Below, piece after piece: positions 43,694 to 58,195 of a stretch of DNA of 64,000 nt (position 1 is its first letter; every line of letters begins with the position of its first letter). The DNA is taken from NCBI GenBank assembly GCA_037447655.1, contig JBBHKE010001167.1, positions 1 through 64,000 on the forward strand. The letters are read 5' to 3'. Below the pieces are notes generated by a model, which saw only the letters and a program-made list of their open reading frames with translations, was not told the origin of the DNA and did no database searches. This DNA comes from Zygnema cylindricum. Taxonomy: Eukaryota; Streptophyta; Zygnematophyceae; Zygnematales; Zygnemataceae. Made by a program: the position numbers and the translations under genes.

Positions 43694-44520
43694 TAGTGTT
43701 GGGTATCGAGGACCGTTTGCCGATATTCGATATATATCGAATTTCAGATACCCGATAATCGATATATCTCTTCGATATATCAAATTTCAAACCACCGCGA
43801 TATATCGCCGATATATCGTATCGTCAATATATCGAAGCTTAAAAAAAAAATAAAAAAAAAATCCCACAGGTTTTCAAAGTCTCGTGACTTCGGACAAAGT
43901 GACTGTAAAATCTTTGCCTGAAAGAAATACGGTTTTTTCCTGAAAGTCAGCAGAGTGAAGGAAATCTCTGAGGTACATTGACGAGGTACACTTATGAAGT
44001 ACACGTACGTCATACGCAGGTACGATTTTCCATACGAAAAAGGTCGGTTTCCAGATATTCGATGATTTTTGAGATTTGGTAGTCAGATTACGTGGAACCA
44101 CTCATATCAGAACACGTATGTAAAACTTTTTGACAAAAGATAGGCGATGTACCCGAGGCCTCTGTAATACATAAATTTTGTTGTCCATACTATTACAAAG
44201 ACCTCCTCGTGTAACCATACCCCAAATAATTAATCATTACAATTTCATAATTAGTACTTTTTTGTCGGTTACATTTTGCGGCGTCTACATTTAAGTCACG
44301 GAACGAAAATCACGGCGTACGTGGCGTATAAGACAATTTGACTTTTTTCGCTAAAATAACATATTATATAAAAAAATTAATAATAAAAAAAAAAAATACT
44401 ATATATCGCAATGGTTTATGTTGGTCTTGGTACGATATATCGAGGATCCTGCTCGATCGACATTCGATATATCGAATATCGAGATTATCGCGATATGAAT
44501 TTACCCGATACCCAACACTA
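43694..44520. mobile_element. hAT-like non-autonomous element N1
   Basis: 827 bp. TIR tagtgttgggtatcg / cgatacccaacacta, flanked by a perfect 8-bp duplication ggtaaaac (43686-43693, 44521-44528). Subterminal regions are packed with gatatatcg words in both orientations. No transposase seen. Confidence 0.85.
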
Positions 44521-44546
44521 GGTAAAACCATGAAAATCATTTGAAG

Positions 44547-44944
44547 CAGTGATGTGTATCGCGAGCCTCTTGCAGATATTCGAAATGTAATTTTTTACCT
44601 ACCAAGAACCTATATATTGTATCACTGAATCAACAAGGCTCAAATTATGTTACAATATATCGCAATGAGTTATCGGGTCGATAATTATCGTGATACTTCC
44701 GTGCGTTGATTTGTAAAAAAAAAGTCAAAAGCACCCAACGGCCCCAACCCCACCCCCCCGGGGAGATTTCTCTCTACTTTTCCGTAGTTTTGTACAACAA
44801 TACTCCCACATCCCACCAAATATATCGCGATGATTTTACTGCTCCACAAGCAATTTATCGGGCCTTCTCACCCTCGATATTCTCATATATCGATATTGCA
44901 ATCATCGCGATATGAGATTACCTGATAGTCTGGTACACAACACC
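44547..44944. mobile_element. diverged relative of hAT-like N1
   Basis: Begins cagtgatgtgtatcgcgag and ends ggtacacaacacc. Subterminal blocks gcagatattcgaaat and atcatcgcgatatgagatta align with those of N1. Termini are diverged and no duplication is visible. Confidence 0.5.
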
Positions 44945-44965
44945 AATCGTATGCTACATGAGTCA

Positions 44966-46967
44966 GGGTACAACCCCATGTATTAACGTATCTCTTTTTC
45001 CCTGTCTTTTTGCCTTAAAATTCAGGGAACTCTGACAAAAACTTTAGCCGTACGAGAAAATCATTTTTACCAAAGTAGAGTGAACGTCAATGCATACTTT
45101 GGATGTACGCATGTTTGTCGTCATTTGAACGCATTTTGGCATTTTCACCTTTTCAACCCCCAAGCAAGAGAATCCAACCCAAAAAAAAACTTCATCCAAA
45201 ATCACCTCGAGGGGGTGATTTTTGTTGAAGTACTGCCCAAACAGCGAATGAAAAACGAACCACGCACGCGCCACAAGCTGTAGAAACTAATGGTTTTATT
45301 AGTATTTTCTAGGTCTGAAAAGAAATATAGAAGTCGAGGCAGTCTATCTCTAACTTCTCTCTCCAACTCTCAAACTTGTCGCAGTCACTGAGAAATTGGA
45401 GAGGAAGCTAGAGCCATGGCTACCTTGGCCATCCCGAGGTTTACGGGAATTTTATATTAGGGTTTATATATTTAATTAAAATGTATATGCCGGCGGCAGG
45501 ATTTGATCCTTGAACCTGCCGGCCGGCAGACACGAAGTAGCCGGTAGCCTTAGCCGTTTCATCTAGCGTTAGTGTTACCTAGCATATAGTTTGATAATTA
45601 TTTACTTATGTATACTAGCGATAAACCATTTAACTAGAATTAATTACGGGATACATAGATCCAGTAATATGTAATGTACGACTTACGGTACGGACATAAA
45701 TCAGTACCGCGCATTTGTTTCGTAAATGAAACAAATACCGCGCATGTATTTATTACGGCCATGATTAAAGCCGAATTTAATCGGACGGCCGGGATTAGCG
45801 CCGAGATCGCGGAGGAAGATTTCGACGGTTTGTGGCCATCGCCACATCGGATGACGCGTGGCAAAATTCCGTTGGATTGTGGAAACTCCGGAGATTATGG
45901 CACCGAATCCGGATTTGACATGTGTCGACATTTTGGCCATGTCGTACAGTGTCCGTACATAAAGTACACCGGCAGCTGTACTTTTGCGTACGGAACTCCA
46001 TTCTGATTGGTTCCGTACATCAGTAGATAGAGTTTGTGAGAGAGATAGGACTTAGAAAAATTAGAAGATAGGACCCCCTCTCCCAGAGAGCTTCTGTACA
46101 AAAGGTCAACTTTGACCCTCCATAACTAATTGCTCAAGGGAGCAAATTCAGAGATTCTTTTTGCTATCGACTCAGGGGAGTCTTGTCTTCACAGGGGTGA
46201 AGTTGGTCAGAGTTTTTGTCTGCCAGGGTGGCAGTTATCTTTGCTTAAACACAAAGGGGTCAGGATTATCCTAGAGGCTTCTTGGAAGCTGTCCACTCTG
46301 AGGACTTATGGAGGTCTCAGAGTTTCACAAGCGTGGGAAAATTTTAGGACGAGGGAGAGTCCTCGCTATTTTTCTCCGTGCCCCTCATGCGCATGTACTG
46401 AAAAAAAGTTGTAGGGGTCTCGGACCTTTACTTTCAGTCATGAGGTCCTTTGCAAAATTTTGCACCGTTGTCGCCTCTCCCCTCTCCCTCGCACACCATC
46501 GCTTTTATCTCACAGTTTTTAGAATGAGAGACGACAATATTGGTATAAAATGAAAGATCTTTTAAAAATATTATTTTTGACAATTTTTTGGTTTTTTTTT
46601 AATGGCAAGTTGAGCGAGAAAAGTATAAAAAACGAAATAGGAAAACCAGGGCAGAAAATCATTGAACCAGTGACGTCGACGTTGTCACAAGTGAGCGTGA
46701 CGTCACAATATCACCAAATCCTAAACATCTACAATTTCACAAAAATCTAGACGTTAATAACTGTCGCTCTTTTTTTTGGCGTCACTAATAGTCGGAAGTT
46801 TTGTAATCGTCTTCAATCGTCACAAGTTGTACCTACGTCTACAACCGTCACATTTCAAAGTTTCAATTTTATTTTCGCATACAAGCACGCTTTTCAAATT
46901 AGTACGAACAATCCTTACTACATTCTAAAATACTTTATCAAAGTACCGATTACATGGGGACGTACCC
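44966..46967. mobile_element. Harbinger-like MITE H2 with a solo LTR inside
   Basis: Left terminus gggtacaaccccatgta and right terminus tacatggggacgtaccc, flanked by tca on both sides (44963-44965, 46968-46970). About 948 bp without the inserted LTR. A 3-bp duplication and GGG-starting TIR fit PIF/Harbinger, although TCA is not the usual TWA. No transposase ORF recognised. Confidence 0.7.
45279..46327 (+). mobile_element. solo copia LTR, type A
   Basis: 1,049 bp, tgtagaaactaatgg to tctcagagtttca, duplication caagc (45274-45278, 46328-46332). Collinear with the LTRs of element D. It carries the gag start ATGGAGGTCTCAGAG at its end, so translation would run into flanking DNA. Confidence 0.85.
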
Positions 46968-47248
46968 TCAATACTAAAAAGAAAGTAGGCTAAGGGTAGA
47001 ATTCCATTAGACGAAAAGTGGGGTTCGTTACTATACGCCGTGCATTTTCGAACATCGCTGTACCAAGCAGTACCTTTTTGTTTTTTGTTAGACGAAACTT
47101 CGTTAATGGAAAGTTGTCAGGAGGCTCTAGTGATATATGCGTAAATCCTGGCCGTTGGATATTCCAACTTTTTAGATCCGCAAAGGAATCGCACACATCA
47201 TCTAGTGTGAAGATACTCTCTTCGCGAGGAGAGTTGCTGGATAATGGT

Positions 47249-48261
47249 TGCAATTCTGTGCCCTCCATTGGACCACAAAATACAGCAAGCCTCTAGATAG
47301 TATTTAACTAACCCACTTCAAGCCACAACCACTGCTATCCAAGAAGGCAAAATGACAGTTTGACTGCACCCCTATGCAGCCTGGACACAGTTGAGTCCGT
47401 AGCAAAAAAAATCACTGAAAACGGCCAACTAGCCGATAAGTTATGAGGCAGTAAAAATGCCAATTTTTATAAACTCTCAAAGGGAGAGGTGACTACCTAC
47501 CAAAATTTTCTACGTCTTGATTCCCTCTAATGACTTCTATCTACTGAAGTACGGACCAATCAAATTACTGTACCGTACCAAAAAGTACTATTGACGGTGT
47601 ACCTTTTGTACGGCCTATGTACGACAAGGCTATTAAGCGGACGCGTGTCTGCATTTCACCCGTCCGTACATTCCTCAGAATTCCCACGACCGAATGTCAT
47701 CTCTCCACGTGGCTCCAGGTCATGCCACGTCACAAAACGCCAAAGTGACAATTCCGGGATTTCGGCGATGATGTGCGCCTTTGGATTTTCAGCGAGACGC
47801 AATCTTAGCCGTTATAAATACTTGCGCGATATTTGTTTCACTATCAAAACAAAATGCATGATATCCGTTTTGGAATAGAATCGTACTTCGTACTTTCATA
47901 AAACTGTATCTATGCATGTCGTATACAGTTTTAGTTAAATGGATTTGTTCCTCCCTAAATATATTAGCATTGGTCCTAGTCTAATAGGATAAAGCTGACC
48001 GTTGTCGGCCAACTAGACGAACCGCAGGTACCGGGATCAAATCCCAGGTCCATCAGGTATATTTTTAGTAACCTACTAGAAATAACTGCTTGTTGAACTA
48101 AGGCAGCCATGGATCAACCATCCTCTCTATCTTTCATTGACTACAACAAGTACAGGGGCTAGAGAGAGGAGGTGGAGGCTGGCTGCCCGTCCTTTTCTTT
48201 TTTTTTATCCTAACAAATTTAAACCTAGAAAATACCCTAGAAATTAATTAATTTCAACACC
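47249..48261 (-). repeat. C1 3' LTR
   Basis: 1,013 bp, tgcaattctgtgccctcc to taatttcaaca on the plus strand. It has only a short aaatatatt where the partner LTR has ~190 bp of (TA)n. Confidence 0.9.
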
Positions 48262-51200
48262 CCTTATTTTCTAGTCTAATTTATTTTTTCTTTCAACCCG
48301 CACTTTTCGCGACAATATTTTAATTTAGGAGAGGGCACAAGTTTGGTCATCATGTAAGCCACCATTTCTTCATCAGGTCTATACACAAGATTTAAAATTT
48401 TATTTTCAACTATTTCCCTTACGAAACTTAATCTAATGTCCATTTGTTTTCCTTTGAAATGGTGTTTTGGATTGGCCGCAATTGCGATTGCAGCTTGATT
48501 ATCGCAAAAGATTTCATGCACTCCCTCCTTCATATATCCTTGTTCTTGCAACAATGACTTCACCCACATTAGTTCTTTTACAGAAGAAAAAGACGCCATA
48601 TACTCAGCCTCCATAGTAGACTGAGTAACCACCTTTTGTTGCTTACTGCTCCAACATCAAGCACCTTCCCCAACATACAAAATATATCCAGAAGTGCATC
48701 TTCTCATAGGTGCACCCCAGTAACTGGCATCACTCTAAGTGGTGATATCAGTGTGCTCCCCTCCCAAATGCAACCATAATTCTCTGGTTCCAACCAGATA
48801 TCTCATGACTCTCTTGGATGCCTCCCAGTCTCTATTTCTAGGATCATTAAGACTCCGACTGAGTACTCCAACTGCTGCCGCTATGTCCGGCCTGGTACAG
48901 TTCATAAAATAGATCAAACATCCTACGACCTGTCCATAAGGGATAGACTTCATAAACTCTCTCTCCTCCGGACTCATCTGATTGTCTAAGATCATCACTC
49001 CTCCTTCTACACTCCCATCACTTACTTTTTTCAAGTCCATGGGAGTGGTACAACTGTTAGCATTTTCAATCTGGAATTTCTCAAGCATATTTCCTGTTGC
49101 TTCTTTCTAAGTAAGTCTAATAATCTTCTTTCCTCTATCTCTCTCCATTTCGATCCCCAAAATACATTTTGCCTCCCCTAAATCCTTCATATGAAATCTG
49201 CCAATAAGATCTTTCTTTAGCCTATTGATCTTCTCCAAAGACTTACTCAACAGAAGCAGGTCATCCACATAAATTGCAATAAAAATGACACCATTCTCAT
49301 CTTCAAACATATAAATAAAATGGTCATACTGATACGGATATATCCCAGATCGGTGAGAAACTCATCTAGTTTCTTATTCCACTGTCGGGGAGCCTGCTTC
49401 AGTCCATATAAGGACTTTATGAGCCTACAGACTTTGCTCTCTTCTCCTACTTCCACGAACCCCTCGGGTTGCCTCATGAAAGTTCCTTCCTTTAACTCAC
49501 CATTAAGAAAAGCAGTCTTATTGTCCATCTGGTGTATTTCCATGTCTTCTGTTGCTCCCAAATTGTGGAGAATCCTTACTGATGGGAACCGAACAACTGG
49601 AGCAAAGGTCTCCTCATACTCATTCCCCTCCTTTTAGGTGAACCCCTTCGCTACCAATCGAGCCTTATATCTCTCAATGGTATTATCTGGGTTCAGTTTT
49701 AGTTTAAATACCCATTTACACCCAATAGGTTTTCTGTCTAGAGGAGAATCCGCTAGTTCCCAAGTACTAGCTTTCAAGATAGAAGCAATCTCATCATTTA
49801 TGGCTCTAATCCATCTTTCTTTCTCTGGACTATTCATTGCCTCCGAGTAAGATTGAGGCTCATCTGGATGAAATAGCTTAGTTACCTTAGGAGCGACTTG
49901 TTTTTCTTGTATCCTTTTGCTGCTCCTCCTTCCTCCCTCAAACTCCGAAGCTGGAATGGATGGAAGTCTTGGGTTTCTTTTCACTGTCTCATCGACTCCC
50001 TTGTCCATGGAAGCCGACCTGGTCCCACTTCTTCTATGTCCTTGAAATCCATAAGAGTATGTGAGGTTTCCGGTGAGTCTCCTGTATCTCAAATCTCCCC
50101 TGAATGTACAATCACGGTTTCACTCATGTCCATTTCTCGAACGACCGAGTTCTCCTCACTGTCAAACTCAAATCTGATTCTTATCTTTTTTGTATATTTG
50201 AAAGGCTTAAATGACTTCCCTTCATCCATGACAACTAAGTGTTTGACCAGAATTATATCTTTCTTTGCTAAGTCATAGACACTATATCCCTTAACATCCT
50301 CATCATATCCCACAAAGTATCCAAGTTTTCCCTTAACATATATTTTCCAGTTCTTCCTATCTGTGTCAAGACTGTAAACTTGGCTACCGAATACTTTAAG
50401 GTGTGAGATATCTGGTTTCCTTCCAACCCATCTCTCATAAGGTGTCACTCCCTTTACAGTTGAGGTAAGGATTCTATTCTTAATGTAGTTGGCACAGTTT
50501 ATTGCTTCTGCCCAAAATCTCTTTCTTATTTTCTTGTCTGCCAACATACTGTATGCACTATCTCCTAGGGTTCGATTCAACCTCTCAGCTACCCCATTTT
50601 TTTCCCGGTTATATAGTACAGTTTTTTGGTGTTGCACTCCCTCATCTCTTACATATTCCTAAAACTGGTTAGAGGTATATTCCCCCCAATTATCACTCAT
50701 TATCCTCTTAATGGGGGTTTCATGGAACTTCTCACTCCAAGCTTTATAATATTTGAAGTAAGTTGATGCTTCGGACTTTGTCTTCAGAAAGTATACTCTA
50801 GAGTACCTACACCTGTTATCGGTTATTGTCATCATAAATCTCTTTCCTCCAACCGAAGGTACTTTTGCAGGTCGCCAAATATCTGTGTGGACCAAATCTA
50901 ACACTTTCTCACCTCTATATGTGGCGGCTTTGGGAAAGGGAAGTCTGTGAGCCTTACCTTGAGCACAACCACTACAATCATCCATCATTTCATTATCACC
51001 AAACTGAATGCGTTCTACTACCCCAAGTTTTTTCATTTCCCTCAACCTATCAAAATGCACATGCCCCAACCGCTTATGCCAAATCATCAACTTAGTAAGC
51101 ATTCTTCTTTTCATTACTCAGGTTAAGCCTAAACATTCCTTGGCTACCCTTATCTGCCGTGAAGTAATTTTCATCCCCATACTTAGTTGTAAAGACTCCC

Positions 51201-52581
51201 TTTTGAGTGAAGGTATCAAACTCTTTGTCATCTAACACAAACGTAGAGACAAGATTTTTACTCAGCTGAGGAATGTAGAGTACATCTGAGAATGTAAGTA
51301 TAGAAGTCTTACCCTCCACTAAAACTTTCAGATCTACTGATCCGACTAGATCTGTAGTAACTATTCTCCCATCCCTATACTCTATTTGTACAGTATGGAT
51401 TTTTCTTAGCTTAGTGAAGAGTTCCTTATCACGACACATATGCATGGATGCACTTGAGTCGATAATCCATCCTTCCTGTGGAGCTTTCCGAAATGCTCCA
51501 AGGGCACACTTCTGTCTCCGAGGGATCTCCTTCTCTTCCAGACTCTCGTCAAGAAGAAGCTCCCCATCCTCCTCAGAGGACTCATCCTCGGTTTCTCCTG
51601 TCACTTTTGTAACCAGAAGGTCCTTTTTCTTCCCTCCGGAAGAAACCCCTCCACGGTCCTCTTGGAGCCTTAGCTCTGACAGCTTGACACAATCTGCGAT
51701 GAAGTGTCCCGGCTTTTTGCAAAAATGACAAAGACCCTTTGGGGCCCGCGGTCCTCCAGGATGATCTCTTTCCCCTTTGTACGGTTTCTTCGGATCCTTC
51801 CCCCATCGGTCCCCTCCTACTGCTAGAGCTTGAATGCTCTTTCCTCCTCTCCTAATCTCCATTGTGTTTTTGTGCACAAGTATCATCCTGACCAGTGTGT
51901 TCCATTTCCATGAACTATCAGGCATTTCCTGTACTCAATACACTATGTTCTCGAACTCATCTGGTAACTTCATGATAAGAGTGTTAACTTTCATTTTTAT
52001 TGTACCTGTCTACCCGGCACTTTCCATCTCCATATACAAACAAGAAATATCATTACAGTAATCTAACATCCTTCCTCCTTTGTAAGTATAACTCACTAGC
52101 TTTTGCTCAGCCAACTGGAGCTCCTGAATAGTTCCAGCTCTATAAATCTCCACCAAACTCACCCACAAATCCTCGGCCTTGTAAATGTGAAGATGAGGAG
52201 TGGCCAAAGCTTGAGTGAGGTGCCAGAGAATGAAGTTCTTGGCAGCCATGTTTACATCTTCCCACATTTGAGTATCGTTCTCCGTGGTCTTCACGGTCGT
52301 CGCTCCCTGTATTGTGGCAATAGGAGTAAGGGGTGTCTCCTTCCCTTTTCCTTTTCGAACACACTGCTATCCCCATCATCTGCCTCCTCCGCTGAGGCAG
52401 CCGTTGCTGCAGGAAACCTTACTCCTCACAATCCTGGTGGAGTTCTCGAATGTGGACGTTTCGCGTGTCCACTGACGATACCCCAGTATCGTTTTTCGCA
52501 CAAATCTCCCATCATCATGGCTTCCCAATAGATGAACCCTGACCATTGAAGGTGGGCACCCTAGAGGGTGGGCCCATAACC

Positions 52582-52601
<20 letters not shown>
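48262..52601 (-). pseudogene. C1 gag-pol, copia type, several lesions
   Basis: ATG at 52601 in the LTR: MEDTELQVMGPPSRVPTFNG, then a frameshift. UBN2 gag at 52294-52010. 51925-51092 has the zinc knuckle CHFCKKPGHFIADC and the protease WIIDSSASMHMC, in which the catalytic DSG has become DSS. The integrase is at 51114-50089 (LVHTDIWRP, SDNWGEYTSNQF, then KNGVAERLNRTLGDSAYSML). The RT starts near 49750 (KPIGCKWVFKLKLNPDNTIE), with IYVDDLLLLSKS near 49262 and the YVDD box intact. The connection/RNase H is at 49088-48276 (MNCTRPDIAAAVGVLSRSLN, TQSTMEAEYMASF, CDNQAAIAIAANP). Stops or frameshifts separate most blocks. Confidence 0.88.
52567..52581 (-). promoter_or_regulatory. C1 primer-binding site
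   Basis: Plus strand ggtgggcccataacc adjacent to the 5' LTR; anticodon-arm complement of initiator tRNA-Met as in D, E1 and E2. Confidence 0.75.
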
Positions 52602-53794
<1,193 letters not shown>

Positions 53795-54552
53795 ATGGTT
53801 GTGTACCAGTGGTACACGATAAAATGCAAAAAAATATCCGCTTTGAACAAGCGATCACATATCTACACATCGTCCAGGCCATGTGCTTATGTCGTACATT
53901 CCATGTGCCGCCTGCCACGCAGAATGCAGGTGAGTCGACGCTCCGTCTAACATCTACCGACATTCAAGGATTGCCGCGACCTTCAAAGTTTGCCGCGTCT
54001 TTTTGCCATTCTGTTTCGAAATTTTGATTTCCATTTTAATAATCAAAATATGGCTGCAAACTTTACGTACGAATTATTAACTACCTCTGGTCGTACAAAT
54101 ATTTGTTTTGACTTTTTGTTTGTATATTTTATTAAGATTTTCAAAATTTGGACTCTAACTTATGTGGCGCCAATCATAATTGAGGAAGGGTTGTTACTTT
54201 CCCGACAAAATGGAACAATCTTCCAGTTAATGCTGCCAATAGTCTGGTCTGTACATTTGTTGGGACCGCCTAATGGAATTCTACCCTAAGGGTGAACCTC
54301 CATCAAGGGGAAAAGTGAGTGTTTTTACTGAAAAAGTGCATTTTGTACAATGCCATACTTTTTTTTTTTTTTTACATTATTACTGGATTTTTGGCAAGAT
54401 TCTCCCACCTTTTGGGCAACAACATCGACCGTCCGATTTTGTGTTTTCGAAACAAGCGCTCATTCTATCCAGTGTCTGGTTAGTCTTCTCCCTTGTTTTC
54501 AAGGAGGAGACTAGCTACACAGTGGACATGTAAAATTTGTAAACGTGGAAAG

Positions 54553-54857
54553 CATAATTCGAAAGTAGGCGTTTTTATGGCAGGCCTTTGGTAGGCGCCT
54601 TTATCGCTAGTTGTGTTATGGGCTTTTCATGTGATCTTCTTAGCTCGCTACTTTGATCAGCAACCGTCAAATCGTCCGAATCTGACGGTGTAAATAAAAG
54701 TTTTGGTCCGAATGTTTTAATTGGTCCAAATTTTGGTCTGAATGTTTTAATTGATCCGAATAGGTCCGACTACAATATGGGTCTTAAGGTCATATTGTAT
54801 GTTTTGCATACAATAGGCATCTTGTATGGGCCAAATTTCACCTAGTTTTGAACTATG
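54553..54857. mobile_element. hAT-type MITE family M, copy 3
   Basis: 305 bp, cataattcgaaagtagg to ctagttttgaactatg, perfect 8-bp duplication gtggaaag (54545-54552, 54858-54865). Confidence 0.85.
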
Positions 54858-54885
54858 GTGGAAAGGTCACATACTATCCACGATG

Positions 54886-56654
54886 TGTTAGGATATTGGG
54901 CGAATTGACATTGGCCGAAAACGCGCCGTCAAATATTTTGTTCGGTTCGCGTCAAATATGTTTTGTTTCGTCAATACTTTATTTTGCGTCAGTTTAAGTG
55001 TACGGTTGGTTTGGTACTTTTTGGTTTAAGTGAATCAAACGTCTGCCGATTCTGTGTCATGTTCCCGAAGCCTGACGCGAACTTTTTGTCCGCGCGAATA
55101 TTTTATATGTACGACGAAGCGACAATACCTTTGCATGACTGATGTTGCTTCGATCCTGCAACGATCCTGCCACATTTTGCTCAGTTCACAGAGAGAAAAT
55201 TTGTCACAGTACAGAGAGTATATTTGTCAGTGTAAGAGGTAGTTTGTTGTTGTCGGCTATGGCAGGCGCACTCAGAGTGCACCAGGTCGTTATGCTTAGG
55301 GACTGTTTGCTAAGTATTGTTTTCAGATGTATTTGTTCTTTGTCTTTGTAGTGAGTATTTAGTGAGTGAGTAGAGTTAGGAGATAAATTAATCCATTAAA
55401 TGTATTTAGTGTGAGTGTGAGTGAGAATAAGTGATTAATGTGAGTTAGGAATTTGAGTGAGTTAGATTGGTAAGAGTGAGAGATTGTTTTGGAAAAGCTT
55501 CGGCTTGAAATATTTATATTTTGTCGATGTGGTTTGTTAAGAGGTGAATGAGATTTATTTGTGTGTAAGCTTCCGCTGTGCATCATCTTGGTTTATTGTT
55601 TGTGAAGTGAGTCGATCCTTTTTTTGCTGCAATTCTGTGTCCTCTATTGGAATATAGAATTCAAGAAGCCTCTAGATAGTTTTTAACTAACCCACTTCAA
55701 GCCACAACTACTACTGCCCAGGAGAGCAAACTGACAGTATGACTGTACCCTTGTGCAACCTGGACTCCCTTGAGTCCGTAGCAAAAAGAATCACTGAAAA
55801 CGGCCAACCAGCCGGTTAGTTATAAAATGGCAAAGATGCCAAGTTTATACAAAACCCCCTAAGGGAGAGAGGTCACTACCTACCAAATTTTCTAAGTTCT
55901 AAACCCCTCTCACAATCCCTATCTACTGACGTACGAACCAATCAAACGATTGTATGGTACAGAAAGGTACTAGGGCCGATGTACTTTATGTACATCCTTT
56001 GTACGGCAAGGCCATTGAGTGGACGCGTGTCCACTTTTAACTCGTCTTTCTATTCCCTGGAATTCCCGATACCGAATGTAATCTCTCCACGTGTTGCCAG
56101 GTCATGCCACGTCCACAAATCGTCAAGGTGACCATTCCGCGATTTCGGCAGCGATATGTGTCGTCGGATTATAAACCGACATTCAATATTAGTCGTCGAA
56201 ACAAATGCCTGATTCATTTGTTTCGTGCGAGATAATGTTTCGCACTATATATTACTTGGTTCTATGTTGTTTCATTCGTCATTCCGTTAATCAGATTCAG
56301 GGTCAAAAACACGGTTTAAATAAATATAACACCCTATTTTTATTCAACGAACTTATACGACAGACCGGTTAGAGCTGACGGCTACGCCCCGCTCTGCCGG
56401 TCGGAGGTTCGAGTCCTGTCAGACTCAACCTTTTGTTGTCAGTGACATAAGTCACTCTTTTGTCCTGCCTGGTGAACTAGAACAGCCATGGCTCAACCAC
56501 CCTCTCTATCCCTCAGTGACTACAACAAGTATGGTGGGTAGAGAGAGGAGGTGGAGGCAGGCTGTCCGCCCTTTTCTTTTTCTATTGCATTGATCTATTT
56601 AGACCTAGAAAATACCATATAAATCTAACATTTTCAACATTTGCGTTCTTAACA
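54886..56654 (+). repeat. F 5' LTR, split by a solo copia LTR
   Basis: Pieces 54886-55627 and 56645-56654. About 752 bp without the insert. Near its 3' end it has repeated gtgagtgtgagt words. Confidence 0.85.
55628..56639 (-). mobile_element. solo copia LTR, type C, inside the F 5' LTR
   Basis: 1,012 bp, tgcaattctgtgtcctc to ttttcaaca, duplication tttgc (55623-55627, 56640-56644). Contains ggttagagc (56367-56375) and an exact Pol III B-box-like ggttcgagtcc (56406-56416), antisense to the retroelement. Confidence 0.88.
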
Positions 56655-56674
56655 ATTGGTATCCGAGCGGGTCT
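56655..56674 (+). promoter_or_regulatory. F primer-binding site
   Basis: attggtatccgagcgggtct right after the LTR; like the common plant site ttggtatcagagc. Confidence 0.65.
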
Positions 56675-56728
56675 TGCAATTGAGTTTGTAGGATATTTTG
56701 TGAGTAGAATCTGGCTAGAGTTGCTATT

Positions 56729-58195
56729 ATGGGAAAGAAAAATAAACCTGTTTGGTCTCTTGCACCGACTCCTACTCCTCCACCGGAGCAATGTGACACA
56801 TCGCCGAAACAGAGTGAGAAAGGCTTCAATGGCGAATAGTTTGATGAGGTCCTCCCCAATGATCTGTTTAGATTGAAAAAGAAGGAAACTAATGTTAATG
56901 TGACTTTATCAGAGGAGCAACTCCGGATCTTATTCGATGGACTTGTTTGAACTTTTGATGAACGGCTCTCGACTGTTCAAAGGGGCAAGTTGCAAGTATT
57001 TGGCGATCCGGATCCAGATCTGGATGATGATGGTGATGATGGTGACTCCGAAGGTGAATGTAAAAAAAAAAAAGAGGGAGAAAATTCGTAGTGGTAAGGG
57101 GAAAATTTATGAGGAAGAGGATTTAGATCTCTGTAGTGAGGTCGAAGTTGAGGGGAATTTTCGTTTGTCCAGAAAAACTGTGTTGTTTAATGGCTCGAAT
57201 TATGTCGTATGGAATTAATATATTAAGGGAGAATTAATTTTGAAAAATTTGTGGAAAAATATGAATGGAGAGGAGAGGGAACCGAAAAAACCCCTTTGGT
57301 AAGAAATTATGGAAGAGAAAAGATATCGCGGCTACTAACGGTTCGATGCAAAGTTACCATGGTTCGGTTTTAGATCATTTTCTAGCTTATGGAAGTACTC
57401 ATGAATGTCGGGTAGGTTTGGAGAATCAATTTGAGAAAGGGGTCGAGGATAATTGCCAAGTTGTCTTCCATGAATTCATTCAATTTCGATTCAAGGAAAA
57501 TGAATCTATCGACGATGCTGTAAAAAGGTTTAATATTCTTGTGGAGCGGCTAACAAATCTTAGACGAATGTTAGACGAAGACCACAAGTTGCAAGTGTTA
57601 TTGAACGGTCTTCCCGAGTACTTTCGTACTCCGAGTGACATTATTCAATCAAGGAAAAGGGCTTCGTACAAATCCGCGGTGAGTTACTTGAATAGGGTGG
57701 ATAAAACAAGAGATGGAAAAAGTAGAGGAGTGAAAGAATCAATTGCATTTGGTGAATCTGCCGCCTCTTAATTTTGCCATAGATGCGACTTTGAATTTAC
57801 TCAATTGAAGAGGGGGTGGTAGATCCTTTAGAGGTATAAGCGGTAGTGGTAGAGGAGGTAGAGGAGAGTCATACTGATGCTAACGTGACATGTTACAAAT
57901 GTCAGAAATTGGGACATTTTGCAACAGATTGTCCGGATCTTCAAAAACAGTGTTACCTGGGGACATGTTAGTACACAATGTTTTGATAGAAGTGAAGGGA
58001 ACTCAGATAGAGTGGGAAGAGGTGGCCATGGTCGTGGTTTTGGTTGCGGAAATAGGCGAGGAGGAAGCCACAGATATTTTATTGGCTCGGGTGAAGTTTT
58101 TAACGATATTCCGGTACACAATGCGATACAGATTTAATTTCGTGTGGGAAAACGACAAAGGGCCAATGAGCGAATTGCCGGTTAAAAGTAAGTAA
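56729..58195 (+). pseudogene. F gag (copia-type), broken
   Basis: ATG at 56729 reads MGKKNKPVWSLAPTPTPPPE, with stops from about residue 37. 57265-57771 is the best preserved part: a UBN2-type gag core (FHEFIQFRFKENESIDDAVK, RFNILVERLTNLR, LLNGLPEYFRTPSDI). The zinc knuckle CYKCQKLGHFATDCP is at about 57883-57927 in another frame, and WGHVSTQCFD hints at a second knuckle. No pol sequence follows. Confidence 0.7.

Noticed and set aside
46130-46414. ORF of 94 codons spanning the solo LTR edge
   Set aside because: It lies in LTR sequence and continues into flank; only its ATGGAGGTC end is meaningful, as the gag start carried by every type-A LTR.
57890-58195. Open frame of 101 codons as a separate gene
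   Set aside because: It overlaps the zinc-knuckle region of element F gag in the wrong frame.
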